From the NCBI GenBank assembly GCA_018000295.1, contig JAGNKE010000026.1:1-35474 (forward strand): 35,474 nucleotides of DNA, read 5' to 3'. This document shows positions 1-6,974 of the stretch, piece by piece. The DNA comes from Alphaproteobacteria bacterium. Lineage in GTDB: Bacteria; Pseudomonadota; Alphaproteobacteria; Micavibrionales; Micavibrionaceae. Within the stretch, counting starts at the first letter, position 1; each line of letters opens with the position of its first letter. Made by a program: the position numbers and the translations under genes. The notes under the pieces are model-generated. The model was not told where the DNA came from. It did no database searches and saw only the letters and a program-made list of their open reading frames with translations.

Positions 1-74
1 CTAGGATTCCATAACGGAGTCAACGAAACTATACACCTTAAACTAGGAAATTCCGATTCCTTTTTTTCAATTCT

Positions 75-182
75 CTATCTTCCTGTCATCTCATAAACCA
101 TGTCAGTGACAAATCTCTTAAACAAGTCATTGCCTACAAACTGCTTATAAACTTCGGTGTCGTCTTTCAGCAGGGTCAGCAT
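75..182 (-). pseudogene. Probable C-terminal remnant of type I restriction subunit HsdR
   Basis: A 35-codon open stretch ends in TAG at 77-75. It reads LLKDDTEVYKQF, then LFKRFVTDMVYEMTG, which resembles the extreme C-terminus of HsdR subunits (DDTEVYKxF...F..(W/F)..D.VF..T). It follows directly, in another frame, a remnant of the HsdM N-terminus on the same strand. The methylase body, the specificity subunit and the restriction helicase body are therefore missing. Assignment is from recalled family patterns on a short peptide, so it is moderate. Confidence 0.45.
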
Positions 183-301
183 GTGACACACATAGGCAAA
201 ATCACATCAGGATACTTACCCCGTTTGAATAGGTCGCGCAGAACATCATCCGCAATGCCCCAGATAAACGATACGATCTTATTATGCGTAGCTTGATCCA
301 T
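176..301 (-). pseudogene. N-terminal remnant of type I DNA methyltransferase HsdM
   Basis: From ATG at 301-299 the frame reads MDQATHNKIVSFIWGIADDV, then LRDLFKRGKYPDVILPMCV, the well-conserved start of HsdM (N6-adenine methylase subunit of type I systems). It stops at TGA 178-176 after 41 residues. The catalytic NPPF region is absent and the next open stretch looks like HsdR, so a deletion has joined the two ends of an hsdM-hsdS-hsdR operon. An IS5-family element sits about 70 bp upstream of the start codon. Confidence 0.65.
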
Positions 302-374
302 ATTTTTTAAACCTATATAGTGAAATGAGCTCTTAGCTTAATCTTTTAGAGGTTTTAACGAAATAAATAACTAG

Positions 375-1201
375 GGTCTGTACTCAATAACTTTACATGA
401 GTGTGCGGATATGATTCAAGGTTTACGGAGGTGGATCATGAGCACACGTTTTGATTTGGATGATCAGGAATGGTCATTGATAGAACCGCTATTGCCGCAA
501 GGCTTGCGAGGTGCGCGGCGCAGAGATGATCGCCAGGTATTAAACGGGATCTTTTATGTGCTGCGAACGGGTTGTCCGTGGCGCGATTTGCCTGAACGAT
601 ACGGGTCTTATACAACCTGCTATAACCGTTATAATCGCTGGACGAAGCGTGGTGTGTGGAAGAATATTTTTGATCAACTGGCAAAAAAATCAAAGCATAG
701 CTTACATCTGATTGATTCAACTATCGTCCGGGCCCACCGCAGCGCCTCAGGCGCAAAAGGGGGGAACTGGAGCAATGTATTGGCCGCTCACGCGGAGGCC
801 GCACGACGAAGCTCCATGCCGTGGTCGATGGACAGGGAAGACCGCTGAAATTCGTTCTTACGGGTGGTCAGGCCCACGATGCGCCTGTCTTGCCTGAACT
901 TCTGGGACATAAAAAGCCGCCGCTGGCGATCTGCGCTGACAAAGCCTATGACAGCCGCGCCATCAGGCAGGCCATCATGGATGATGGGGCTCTTTCGGTC
1001 ATCCCGTGCAGAACCACAAACAAAGAACAAATCCCTTGCGATCAAAGGCTTTATCGCGAAAGAAATATCGTGGAACGCTTCTTTTGCCGCCTTAAGGATA
1101 TGCGCCACATCGCTCAACGTTTTGATAAACATGCAGATAACTTCCTATCAGCCGTCTATCTCTTCTCCATCAGACTGTGGCTGAATTATTGAGTCCAGAC
1201 C
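375..1201 (+). mobile_element. IS5-family insertion sequence (IS427-like), complete
   Basis: The ends are inverted repeats: GGTCTGTACTCAATAA at 375-390 and, inverted, GGTCTGGACTCAATAA at 1186-1201 (15 of 16 identical). CTAG flanks both ends (371-374 and 1202-1205), fitting a 4-bp target duplication. The 827-bp length and the two overlapping transposase frames fit the IS5/IS427 group. Both ends and both frames are intact, suggesting a recent, possibly active insertion between the hsd remnant and the cryptic element. Confidence 0.88.
438..1192 (+). CDS. IS5-family DDE transposase made by -1 frameshifting
   Basis: The first frame starts at ATG 438, with GGAGG at 427-431, and runs to TGA 846-848. 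It holds the N-terminal domain and the first catalytic Asp (LIDSTIVRAH). The second frame, offset by -1, is open before the overlap and continues with IGRSRGGRTTKLHAVVDG, the second Asp (ADKAYDS) and the Glu (RNIVERFFCRLK), ending at TGA 1190-1192. The run AAAAGGGGGG at 755-764, just after SGAK, is the likely slippage site. Together the two frames give a normal IS427-group transposase. A simple disabling frameshift is the alternative, but the position matches the usual programmed site. Confidence 0.85.
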
Positions 1202-1214
1202 CTAGCTGGTAGAT

Positions 1215-1427
1215 TTAAATTACGTCCTGAAGCTCTTTAAGCTCTTTTAATACTTGCCTTAAAAACTGCCATTTAAAGCCTCTCATACCGTGCTTTTCAG
1301 CGTTCAGCTTACAGGCTTCCTTGCCCTCCGGCGTTTTAGGCCCAGTGCTATGCTCCCACGGTTTCCAGTTACGTATCATTTCCGCCTGCCGTTTCCGGCG
1401 TTCCGGTGTCCAGCCATTCTTGCTCAT
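1215..1427 (-). CDS. Small conserved hypothetical protein (PWE/STGPKTPEGK type)
   Basis: This 70-aa protein has the pattern NGWTPERRKRQAEMI, then WKPWEHSTGPKTPEGK, then LNAEKHGMRG. I recognise it as a recurrent small protein of mobile elements in alphaproteobacteria, with no assigned function. It is rich in Lys and Arg, so nucleic-acid binding is possible but unproven. It is the last gene of the minus-strand element operon, and its first 59 bp overlap the end of the preceding gene in another frame. The IS5-family element lies 14 bp beyond its stop. Confidence 0.6.
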   Translation of the reverse strand: MSKNGWTPERRKRQAEMIRNWKPWEHSTGPKTPEGKEACKLNAEKHGMRGFKWQFLRQVLKELKELQDVI

Positions 1428-1992
1428 GGGTTTTTTCCTCCAATAGTCCGTTCGTATTATTTAAATTTTTCCCCGCGTGCGCGTGCGTGCGCGTACTGTT
1501 TGAGTTATTCCCCTCAGATGGCCCTGTCCCGTTATTAACTTGTTGATATTGCGCCTTATTGTTCTGGATATAGGGCTGCGGGTTCTTGATAGCCGCCAGC
1601 GTTTCCAGTGTGGCGCGGCATTGCCCCTGAGCCTTTAAAGCCAACCTCATATACTTGTCTGCAGCGTGAAAATACTCCCCCATGTTCATCCGGGAACGGT
1701 TAATAAGCTCCGCAAACAGTGAATCCAGAGTATGGGCTTGCGAAATCAGCATCGCCTCGGCTCTTCCCAAGTCACCTTCTCTGACTTTGCTTACTTGATT
1801 ACTCAACTCCGAAATGAGCGCATTGACATCAAGGATATCGTGATTCTTGTGTTGCCCTTTGATTGTTGCGGCGGCTAGCACAGTCGGTCTCAAATATGCT
1901 TGCGCTAAAACTTGTGCTTGTTCTGCCTCCTCCGCACTGACAACACTCTCTGTCGTAGGGTCGGCATTCGGTGTTTGATTCTTCCCGCTCAT
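1369..1992 (-). CDS. Hypothetical protein of the integrated element
   Basis: About 207 aa. I chose the start at MSGKNQTPNAD (1992); the open frame extends to 2037 but that would overlap the DUF3987 gene. The middle (LGRAEAMLISQAHTLDSLFAE, about residues 80-100) is predicted helical and resembles uncharacterised phage or plasmid proteins encoded beside DUF3987 genes. The C-terminus is low-complexity (Asn/Ser/Thr, then THAHAG) and is encoded over a 23-bp alternating purine-pyrimidine tract at 1474-1496. No catalytic motif is visible. Confidence 0.55.
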   Translation of the reverse strand: MSGKNQTPNADPTTESVVSAEEAEQAQVLAQAYLRPTVLAAATIKGQHKNHDILDVNALISELSNQVSKVREGDLGRAEAMLISQAHTLDSLFAELINRSRMNMGEYFHAADKYMRLALKAQGQCRATLETLAAIKNPQPYIQNNKAQYQQVNNGTGPSEGNNSNSTRTHAHAGKNLNNTNGLLEEKTHEQEWLDTGTPETAGGNDT

Positions 1993-2012
1993 TGAACTAC
2001 TCCTCCACCATG

Positions 2013-3524
2013 TTAGCTGTATATAACAATACGCCATACATCCTTGCGCCTTAGGCCATTCACAAAATCCCCGCCCTGCACCCGGACAAGCCAGCCGTGT
2101 TCTTCCAGTATAGTGACTATCCGAATGGCGGTTTTCTTGTCAGAAATTGTGTTCAGGCTGCGCTGGTAGATATCCGGCAGCGAGATAAGGCCTTCACCCC
2201 ATCTCCTGTGGAGCCAGTCCAACAGCCGTTCTGCGAGAGCAATCTCAGGATCAACATAACCTTGCTCATGAAGGCGTTGGGCCTCCCCTGCATAATAGGA
2301 CGCCAGCATTATACCGGCATGAAGAAAGTCTTTTCTTACAGTTCGGGCTTGCGTATCGTCCACTAGAGCCAGAACCCCGGCTAGCCGCCCTGCATGTTCG
2401 GGCAATTTATTGGCAAAGCCTCGTATCTGTTCCCACAACCCGCCAGCGGCCATATTTTTTTCAACTTCATCGGCAAAACATTTCCACAATCGCCCTGTTT
2501 CTGAGTCCATGGACAACTTGCGCGGTTCCAGTTCATTCGTTTTTCCTTCCTTCATCGGTAAGGGAATATCAATAATTTGTTCCATCCTGCTTTCATATGC
2601 TTGTAAAGCCTGTGCAGACTCTGGGCTAAAGGTTCTTGAAAAGCGGGTTCCAATCGTGCTGTCCGGCGCTGAAAACAGGAAACGAGACAACAAGCCCTGA
2701 TCTTCAAACATACGATTGGAAAGCATGACATTGGCTACGGAGGGCTGCGCCATGAGATGAACGGACACACGGCGGCCCGGTAAAATCACGGTTCCGTCCC
2801 CGGCCCTGATCCTTTTTACAGGCTTGCCATCCCAAAGATTGCAGAATGCGCCTGCAGTTTTCAGTCGGTTTTCCTCATTCATACCGTGCCCGCCGATAAA
2901 CTGACCGCCTTCATCAGAAAAAACGCCAATGCTGGGTTGGCCTGTCATCAGATACCGGCATATGCCCTCAAAAGTTGGCTCCGGGCATGTCAGCATGGGA
3001 ATGAGCGGGGGTTCAGGGCTTGGGCCTAGCGCGTTCAATTGCGCCGCTACGTACGTCTGTGTGGAATCTTTTTTCGGCTTTTTAAGAATTTCAGAGCGCC
3101 CTCTTTCCCACGCCTCTTTTCTGTTCTGCCATTGAAAAAGGTCTGCCTGATAAGCTGTCCTCAATGTTTCCTCTTTGTTATTCACTGGCCTCAGGGCTTC
3201 GGTATCGCAACTGCTTTTCCGTTCGCCGGTTGTGGCGATGCTCATAAAGAAGGCTGACAAAGGACGGGTTTGCCCTATAGGTAGTTCAATATCTGCATGA
3301 CCCTGCACAGCCAGCGTTGCGGCCGCCAGAACGGACTGGGCGCATATCGCCTGAGGAGCCTGTATCTTCTCATATATGGATTTTGCAGCCCCGCCCAGAA
3401 AATCACCTAAAGCATGTAAAGGATAAGGCTCGCCAGAGGCAATTTCCCGCCTTAAAGGACGCGGGGGCTCATCTTTAAAGGACTCGGCCTGATTTATGAT
3501 CTTTGATATCTTCTCGGCGGTCAT
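2013..3524 (-). CDS. DUF3987-family protein (primase/helicase-associated, mobile element)
   Basis: This 503-aa protein matches DUF3987, a family encoded next to toprim primases in phages, satellites and integrative elements and thought to act in element replication as a divergent helicase-like NTPase. Visible family blocks are YPLHALGDFLGGAAKSIYEK near residue 34, SAFFMSIATTGERKSSCD (a degenerate P-loop position) near 90, and SIGVFSDEGGQFIGGHGM near 198 (Walker B-like DEGG). The start codon overlaps the stop of the upstream toprim gene as ATGA (3524-3521), so the two are translationally coupled. Confidence 0.75.
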   Translation of the reverse strand: MTAEKISKIINQAESFKDEPPRPLRREIASGEPYPLHALGDFLGGAAKSIYEKIQAPQAICAQSVLAAATLAVQGHADIELPIGQTRPLSAFFMSIATTGERKSSCDTEALRPVNNKEETLRTAYQADLFQWQNRKEAWERGRSEILKKPKKDSTQTYVAAQLNALGPSPEPPLIPMLTCPEPTFEGICRYLMTGQPSIGVFSDEGGQFIGGHGMNEENRLKTAGAFCNLWDGKPVKRIRAGDGTVILPGRRVSVHLMAQPSVANVMLSNRMFEDQGLLSRFLFSAPDSTIGTRFSRTFSPESAQALQAYESRMEQIIDIPLPMKEGKTNELEPRKLSMDSETGRLWKCFADEVEKNMAAGGLWEQIRGFANKLPEHAGRLAGVLALVDDTQARTVRKDFLHAGIMLASYYAGEAQRLHEQGYVDPEIALAERLLDWLHRRWGEGLISLPDIYQRSLNTISDKKTAIRIVTILEEHGWLVRVQGGDFVNGLRRKDVWRIVIYS

Positions 3525-4498
3525 TTAAAAGCTCCTTTAAGCATATCATTAAAATCCTGATTAAGAGGCGGGAACGCTAACCTCACTTCACGCCCTTCTC
3601 TTGACCATTTCTCTGCCGCTTGAATTGCCGCCTTGCGTCCTGCCGGATCATTGTCCCCGGCAATAATGATTTCCTGTCCCAAGGGAAAATCAGGCAGCAC
3701 AAGCCCGGTCATGCCGGACGTGGACAACCCGGCCCAGACAGACAAGCCTGTTTCCTGCATGACGCTCAGGGCCGTTTCCAATCCTTCGGCTATCACCATT
3801 TTCTGTGCTGGAGCGGACAACTGCACAACTCCGCCCGAAGCTGGTCCTAGCATCATTTTTTCTGGTTCCAGAGGCGCTTTCCCGCTGCCATCCGGCAATA
3901 CCCATGTTCTGTGTACCGCAATCAAATCCTTGGAAGGCCAGCGCCGTATGGCCGCCAACATGACGGGATACAGCCGCCCGGACGGTCTGTGCCGGTGTCC
4001 GGGCAAAAGGCGAATATCAGACGGGATATCAGCCGTAACTCCGCGTGAACGCAGATAAGTTTCAACGACCGTCTTTTCGGCTGAAAAACTGGCGTTCCAG
4101 AGTTTCAGGGCATAGTCCCTTTTTTTCTGCTCCTCCCGTTTATCCGGTCTAGGCGTATTGGCTGTTTTAGCCGCGCCAGTTGCTTGAAAACTGCTTTTAC
4201 CGCCCAGTTCTTTAGCAAGCCTGAACCCGGCCTGTGCGTAAGGAAGGCCCGTCAAATAGGCATACAGGCTCAAAGGCGTTTTGCCGCCGTCTCCGGTTGC
4301 AAAATCAGACCATTTTCCTGTCCGCCAGTTTATTTTGAAGGAACCGGTGTTGCGGTCATAGCGTTTCGGATTTATTGGCACATATTCAGCGCCTTCAAAG
4401 CGTCCGTCTGGAATCCATCTTTGCAGAAAGCTGGAATATTCGGCCAGAACCGCCCGATTGATTTCAGCAAAATCCAGCCTTTCACGATCAATGCACAT
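3521..4498 (-). CDS. Toprim-domain primase-like protein
   Basis: About 325 aa from the chosen start MCIDRERLDF (4498), which has AGGA about 8 bases upstream; an in-frame ATG at 4525 is the alternative. The N-terminal third has the zinc-free element-primase pattern GKWSDFATGDGG followed by LSLYAYLTG. The C-terminal toprim domain shows VIAEGLETALSVMQ (catalytic Glu) and IIIAGDNDPAGRKAA (DxD-like metal site). It probably synthesises primers, or is a remnant of such an enzyme, for the element. The downstream DUF3987 gene starts within its stop codon. It overlaps the end of the 70-aa gene before it. Confidence 0.75.
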   Translation of the reverse strand: MCIDRERLDFAEINRAVLAEYSSFLQRWIPDGRFEGAEYVPINPKRYDRNTGSFKINWRTGKWSDFATGDGGKTPLSLYAYLTGLPYAQAGFRLAKELGGKSSFQATGAAKTANTPRPDKREEQKKRDYALKLWNASFSAEKTVVETYLRSRGVTADIPSDIRLLPGHRHRPSGRLYPVMLAAIRRWPSKDLIAVHRTWVLPDGSGKAPLEPEKMMLGPASGGVVQLSAPAQKMVIAEGLETALSVMQETGLSVWAGLSTSGMTGLVLPDFPLGQEIIIAGDNDPAGRKAAIQAAEKWSREGREVRLAFPPLNQDFNDMLKGAFK

Positions 4499-4700
4499 TG
4501 CCGCGTTCCTTTCTTCGCCATTCATTGAGAATATTAAAAAAGCCCGTCAGGTTTTCCCTGATCTGCCTGTGATCCTCCGCTGTTAACGTCCGCCCTGCTT
4601 TTGATTGCCAGAAATCATTATCCGTTCCGGCTTTATCTTCCTCTCCGTTCATAGCTTTCATCCATGCCGTCCACCCCGCCATCGCAGCGGTAACAAACAA
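4488..4700 (-). CDS. Small hypothetical protein, element operon
   Basis: At most 70 aa; an internal ATG at 4652 (MNGEEDKAGTDNDFWQS) may be the true start. The core TAEDHRQIRENLTGFFNIL looks helical and resembles short proteins that precede toprim genes in related elements. There is no catalytic motif or membrane segment. Its end overlaps the start of the toprim gene by 11 bp, which supports co-translation. Confidence 0.5.
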   Translation of the reverse strand: MFVTAAMAGWTAWMKAMNGEEDKAGTDNDFWQSKAGRTLTAEDHRQIRENLTGFFNILNEWRRKERGNVH

Positions 4701-4751
4701 GCAAGGGGTTAAACATGCGCTTCCATCGCAGAAGTCGCGTTCGTATTACCG

Positions 4752-4949
4752 TCATTCCTGAATATCCTCCGATGCTATTGTGAACTTATAGCTCTTTCCG
4801 GCTTTAAAAGTGACATGCCGCTTTCCATTCTTGGTTTCTCCGGTCAGGGAATAATCGAAGAAACCATGCCGCAAACCGGACATAATTTCCTGTTTAATTT
4901 GCTCCATGAGTTTTAATAACTCAGGTTTACCTTTCCTATATTCATCCAT
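4752..4949 (-). CDS. Small hypothetical protein, first gene of the replication-like operon
   Basis: A 65-aa protein: a helical N-terminus (GKPELLKLMEQIKQEIMSG) and a strand-rich C-terminus (GKRHVTFKAGKSYKFTI). The ribosome-binding site GGAG lies about 9 bases before the ATG. I know the pattern only as a conserved hypothetical in similar elements. It is the first gene after the XRE/ImmA pair, and a repressor-like half-site repeat lies just upstream at 4968-4980, so it probably heads a regulated transcript that continues into the primase-like genes. Confidence 0.55.
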   Translation of the reverse strand: MDEYRKGKPELLKLMEQIKQEIMSGLRHGFFDYSLTGETKNGKRHVTFKAGKSYKFTIASEDIQE

Positions 4950-4967
4950 GTTTTCGCTCTCCGTTAA

Positions 4968-4980
4968 CTAAACACTAAAC
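4968..4980 (-). promoter_or_regulatory. Candidate XRE repressor half-sites before the replication-like operon
   Basis: CTAAACACTAAAC contains two CTAAAC units in tandem, 19-31 bp upstream of the ATG at 4949. The same TAAACA/TGTTTA half-site forms the perfect palindrome in front of the XRE gene at 6156-6168. Shared half-sites suggest that one regulator controls both transcripts. This is inferred from two sites only. Confidence 0.35.
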
Positions 4981-4998
4981 GATACTTCCAAAATTTTT

Positions 4999-5730
4999 TT
5001 AGCCAAAAGCCATTTCCTCTTGCTCAATTTTTCCCAAAATCCCCAGTATTCTGAGACGAATGACCATTGGCTGCATAGAAACGCGAAATATCTTGGCTAA
5101 ATCCTTAAAAGCGTGATTGAGCAAGTCGTCATCGCTCGGAACGTAACGTGGATTATGGAAGCATTGGCTTAAAAAGGGCCGATTGTGTCGAAGACTCTGT
5201 AATAAATGCGGCTCAGAGATAAATCTTTTCCCTTGCGTATATTCAAGAAACTCCGCAATTACCTTATTTCTGGGCATCAAAAGGGAGGATGAAAATTTAT
5301 CGGCTTGAATTTCAATAGGGCTTTTCTTATCCTCGGTTCTGCACAAAATAATTTTTTCTGGCTCTTTCTCGGCCTCATCAAGAAAGGAAGTATTTCTCAT
5401 CATTTCTTCCACAAGATGCCTGTGCAATACTTGGTGCCCAGCCTCGTGTCCGCCGGTGAAGTTGTATCTTCCCTCCTTATCGGGTACGGTAGAAGGATCT
5501 AGGATTGTGTTTATCCTAATGACGTTTTCAGTGATATCTAACTGTCCCAATATAGCAGGATGACCGAGATCACACACTTCAATGGCCAAACCCAGATGAT
5601 TTTCAAGGATTTCATCCAGAGGCGTTGCTGTGGTCTGGATCGTACCGTACTTCGCCTCAAAAGACTTTAGAAGCATATATACTTCCCCCTCGATTTCAGC
5701 ATCTGATAAATAGGGAACATCAAAACTCAT
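4999..5730 (-). CDS. ImmA/IrrE-family metallopeptidase
   Basis: A 243-aa zinc protease of the ImmA/IrrE (Peptidase_M78) family. The HEAGH metal-binding helix is at residues 95-99, preceded by YNFTGG. A second conserved block, EIQADKFSSSLLMPR, supplies the third ligand region. In elements such as ICEBs1, ImmA cleaves the partner repressor to release induction. Here the start codon overlaps the stop of the XRE gene as ATGA (5730-5727), the classic ImmR-ImmA arrangement. It probably cleaves that XRE protein, so control of this element may be stress-inducible. Confidence 0.85.
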   Translation of the reverse strand: MSFDVPYLSDAEIEGEVYMLLKSFEAKYGTIQTTATPLDEILENHLGLAIEVCDLGHPAILGQLDITENVIRINTILDPSTVPDKEGRYNFTGGHEAGHQVLHRHLVEEMMRNTSFLDEAEKEPEKIILCRTEDKKSPIEIQADKFSSSLLMPRNKVIAEFLEYTQGKRFISEPHLLQSLRHNRPFLSQCFHNPRYVPSDDDLLNHAFKDLAKIFRVSMQPMVIRLRILGILGKIEQEEMAFG

Positions 5731-6098
5731 TGATCTTTTCCTTTCTTGCCAGTTGGTTTATCTGCGATTTCTTGTGTTAGTTTTTTCCAATCCTCTCGGC
5801 TGAATCCTTTGGCAGTTCTGAGGAATGTGGCGACTTCCTTCGGATGCTTCTGAATAATACCGGGCAAATCGGCAGGAACCCTTTCCGCCAGTGCCAGCAT
5901 TTCGTCTTCATCCTCTCCCAGAACCTTTGAAATTTCCCGAATTTTATCATCAGAAGGAGGCTTAAATTCATCCCGCTCAATCTGGGAAATATAAGTCGGA
6001 CTTACATCGATCATTTCAGCAAACTTTCTCAACGTTATTTGCTTTTCCATGCGCTTCCGCCTTACACGGCCGCCGAATGTCTCTTTCCCTTTAACCAT
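5727..6098 (-). CDS. XRE-family transcriptional repressor (ImmR-like)
   Basis: About 123 aa from ATG 6098 (MVKGKETFGGRV), chosen because AGGAG sits 7 bases upstream; the frame is open to 6134. The helix-turn-helix covers roughly residues 19-45 (ITLRKFAEMIDVSPTYISQI). The charged tail (DLPGIIQKHPKEVATFLRTA, then a Lys-rich end) is typical of partners of ImmA proteases. It is coupled to the downstream ImmA gene by a 4-bp overlap. A perfect palindrome just upstream at 6156-6168 is its likely autoregulatory operator. Confidence 0.82.
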   Translation of the reverse strand: MVKGKETFGGRVRRKRMEKQITLRKFAEMIDVSPTYISQIERDEFKPPSDDKIREISKVLGEDEDEMLALAERVPADLPGIIQKHPKEVATFLRTAKGFSREDWKKLTQEIADKPTGKKGKDQ

Positions 6099-6136
6099 CG
6101 AATCACTCCTCGCTAGCTTTCCAAGTATTTGCACAA

Positions 6137-6168
6137 ATTATACATTAATGTCCAGTGTTTACTAAACA
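6137..6168 (-). promoter_or_regulatory. XRE/ImmA promoter with palindromic operator
   Basis: On the minus strand a TATAAT -10 box lies at 6142-6137. TGTTTACTAAACA (6156-6168), a perfect 6-1-6 palindrome, covers the expected -35 area, where a bound repressor would block RNA polymerase. No strong -35 consensus is present. The start codon of the XRE gene is about 40 bp downstream. Confidence 0.5.
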
Positions 6169-6188
6169 ATTTATTCACATTAGGTGGT

Positions 6189-6449
6189 TTAGGTGGCAGT
6201 CTGCTGCCTAGTGCTGGTCGGGTCTTCTTTCCCGAACGCGCCGGACTCCCAGCTCCACACCGTGCTGCCCGCCGCATTCGTGGCATACCGCGCCGTCAGG
6301 AGGTGATCCGTGTGCAGATAGAGGATCGATTCGCTCGCCCCCGGCTTGTCGATCTGCGCCAGAGGCTCGCCGTTGGCATACACGTATTCCCGGATGAGAT
6401 TGCCGGAGCCGTTATATTCCCCGATCAAAACCCCGCCGGGACCGTACAC
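6189..6449 (-). pseudogene. Bare RHS core fragment, last unit of the toxin array
   Basis: Core homology starts near 6488 (RTKKIAGGNTVHYVYGPGG) and runs to FGKE; after that the frame gives only DPTSTRQQTAT and stops at 6189. The other copies continue from GKE into PTGSATVNLRFPGQYFDAE. The fragment therefore lacks the last ~60 core residues, any toxin tip and an immunity gene. It marks the downstream edge of the RHS array, only about 20 bp from the XRE operator, so the array and the cryptic element abut here. There is no evident ribosome-binding site. It is most likely non-coding debris. Confidence 0.75.
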
Positions 6450-6497
6450 ATAATGGACCGTGTTCCCGCCCGCGATTTTCTTCGTGCGGGAAGAGAA

Positions 6498-6524
6498 AAT
6501 TATTTACAGGTTACAAGAACGAAA
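6498..6524. repeat. Cassette-joint motif, type 2, copy at the last core fragment
   Basis: This 27-bp stretch matches 8037-8063 at 25 of 27 positions. In both places it lies just upstream (minus strand) of the point where RHS core homology begins, and in both a minus-strand frame ends in FRSCN(L/P) then TAA. It is either the conserved 3' end of a gene carried with the cassettes or a DNA recombination joint. Confidence 0.6.
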
Positions 6525-6590
6525 GCCTACAAACCATTCGCAGTTAATCAACATAAAGGATGTTATGAAGTTTTTTAAAAAACTTATCTC

Positions 6591-6974
6591 TTAGTTGTTT
6601 TTTATGCCTGTAAAATTATCCCATGCTTCGCAATATTTGCGAGACTCAGGCTGCAAAAAATCAATAAAATCTTCAGCTTTAATTTTTTTTGCTGATTCTG
6701 CGTTCAACAAATTTTCTAAAAACTGAGTGGCTACCGCTGCTTTTATATCCTCTGTGCCGTAATTTAAGCTTTTTTCTACTAAGGCAAAGACACACTGCCG
6801 CTTTTCTTTGCTCATATTGGATATTTCAGAAATTACAAAAGAGGAAAATGCAGATACATCAATGCCTACTGTGCGAACTTCTCCATCCCAATACCGCAGA
6901 TGTTCTTGCCAAAATTCTAAAAATTCCGGAAACTCAGATAAGATTGTCGATATAAAATATTCTCTATCAATCAT
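6591..6974 (-). CDS. Immunity protein (DUF7674-like), partner of the decayed toxin upstream
   Basis: A 127-aa, AT-rich, acidic protein without signal peptide. Its layout (PEFLEFWQEHLRYWDGE, then helical repeats, then TQFLENLL and a final PESRKYCEAW) resembles DUF7674-type immunity proteins, although I assign this from memory. Its ATG overlaps the true stop of the upstream toxin as TAATG (6976-6972), the usual toxin-immunity coupling. It remains fully open although that toxin is frameshifted. It probably neutralises a toxin that siblings or ancestors carry. Confidence 0.65.
   Translation of the reverse strand: MIDREYFISTILSEFPEFLEFWQEHLRYWDGEVRTVGIDVSAFSSFVISEISNMSKEKRQCVFALVEKSLNYGTEDIKAAVATQFLENLLNAESAKKIKAEDFIDFLQPESRKYCEAWDNFTGIKNN

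Noticed and set aside
1474..1496. CRISPR-like or tandem repeat array
   Set aside because: It is a single short simple-sequence tract; no spaced repeats occur here or elsewhere in the window.
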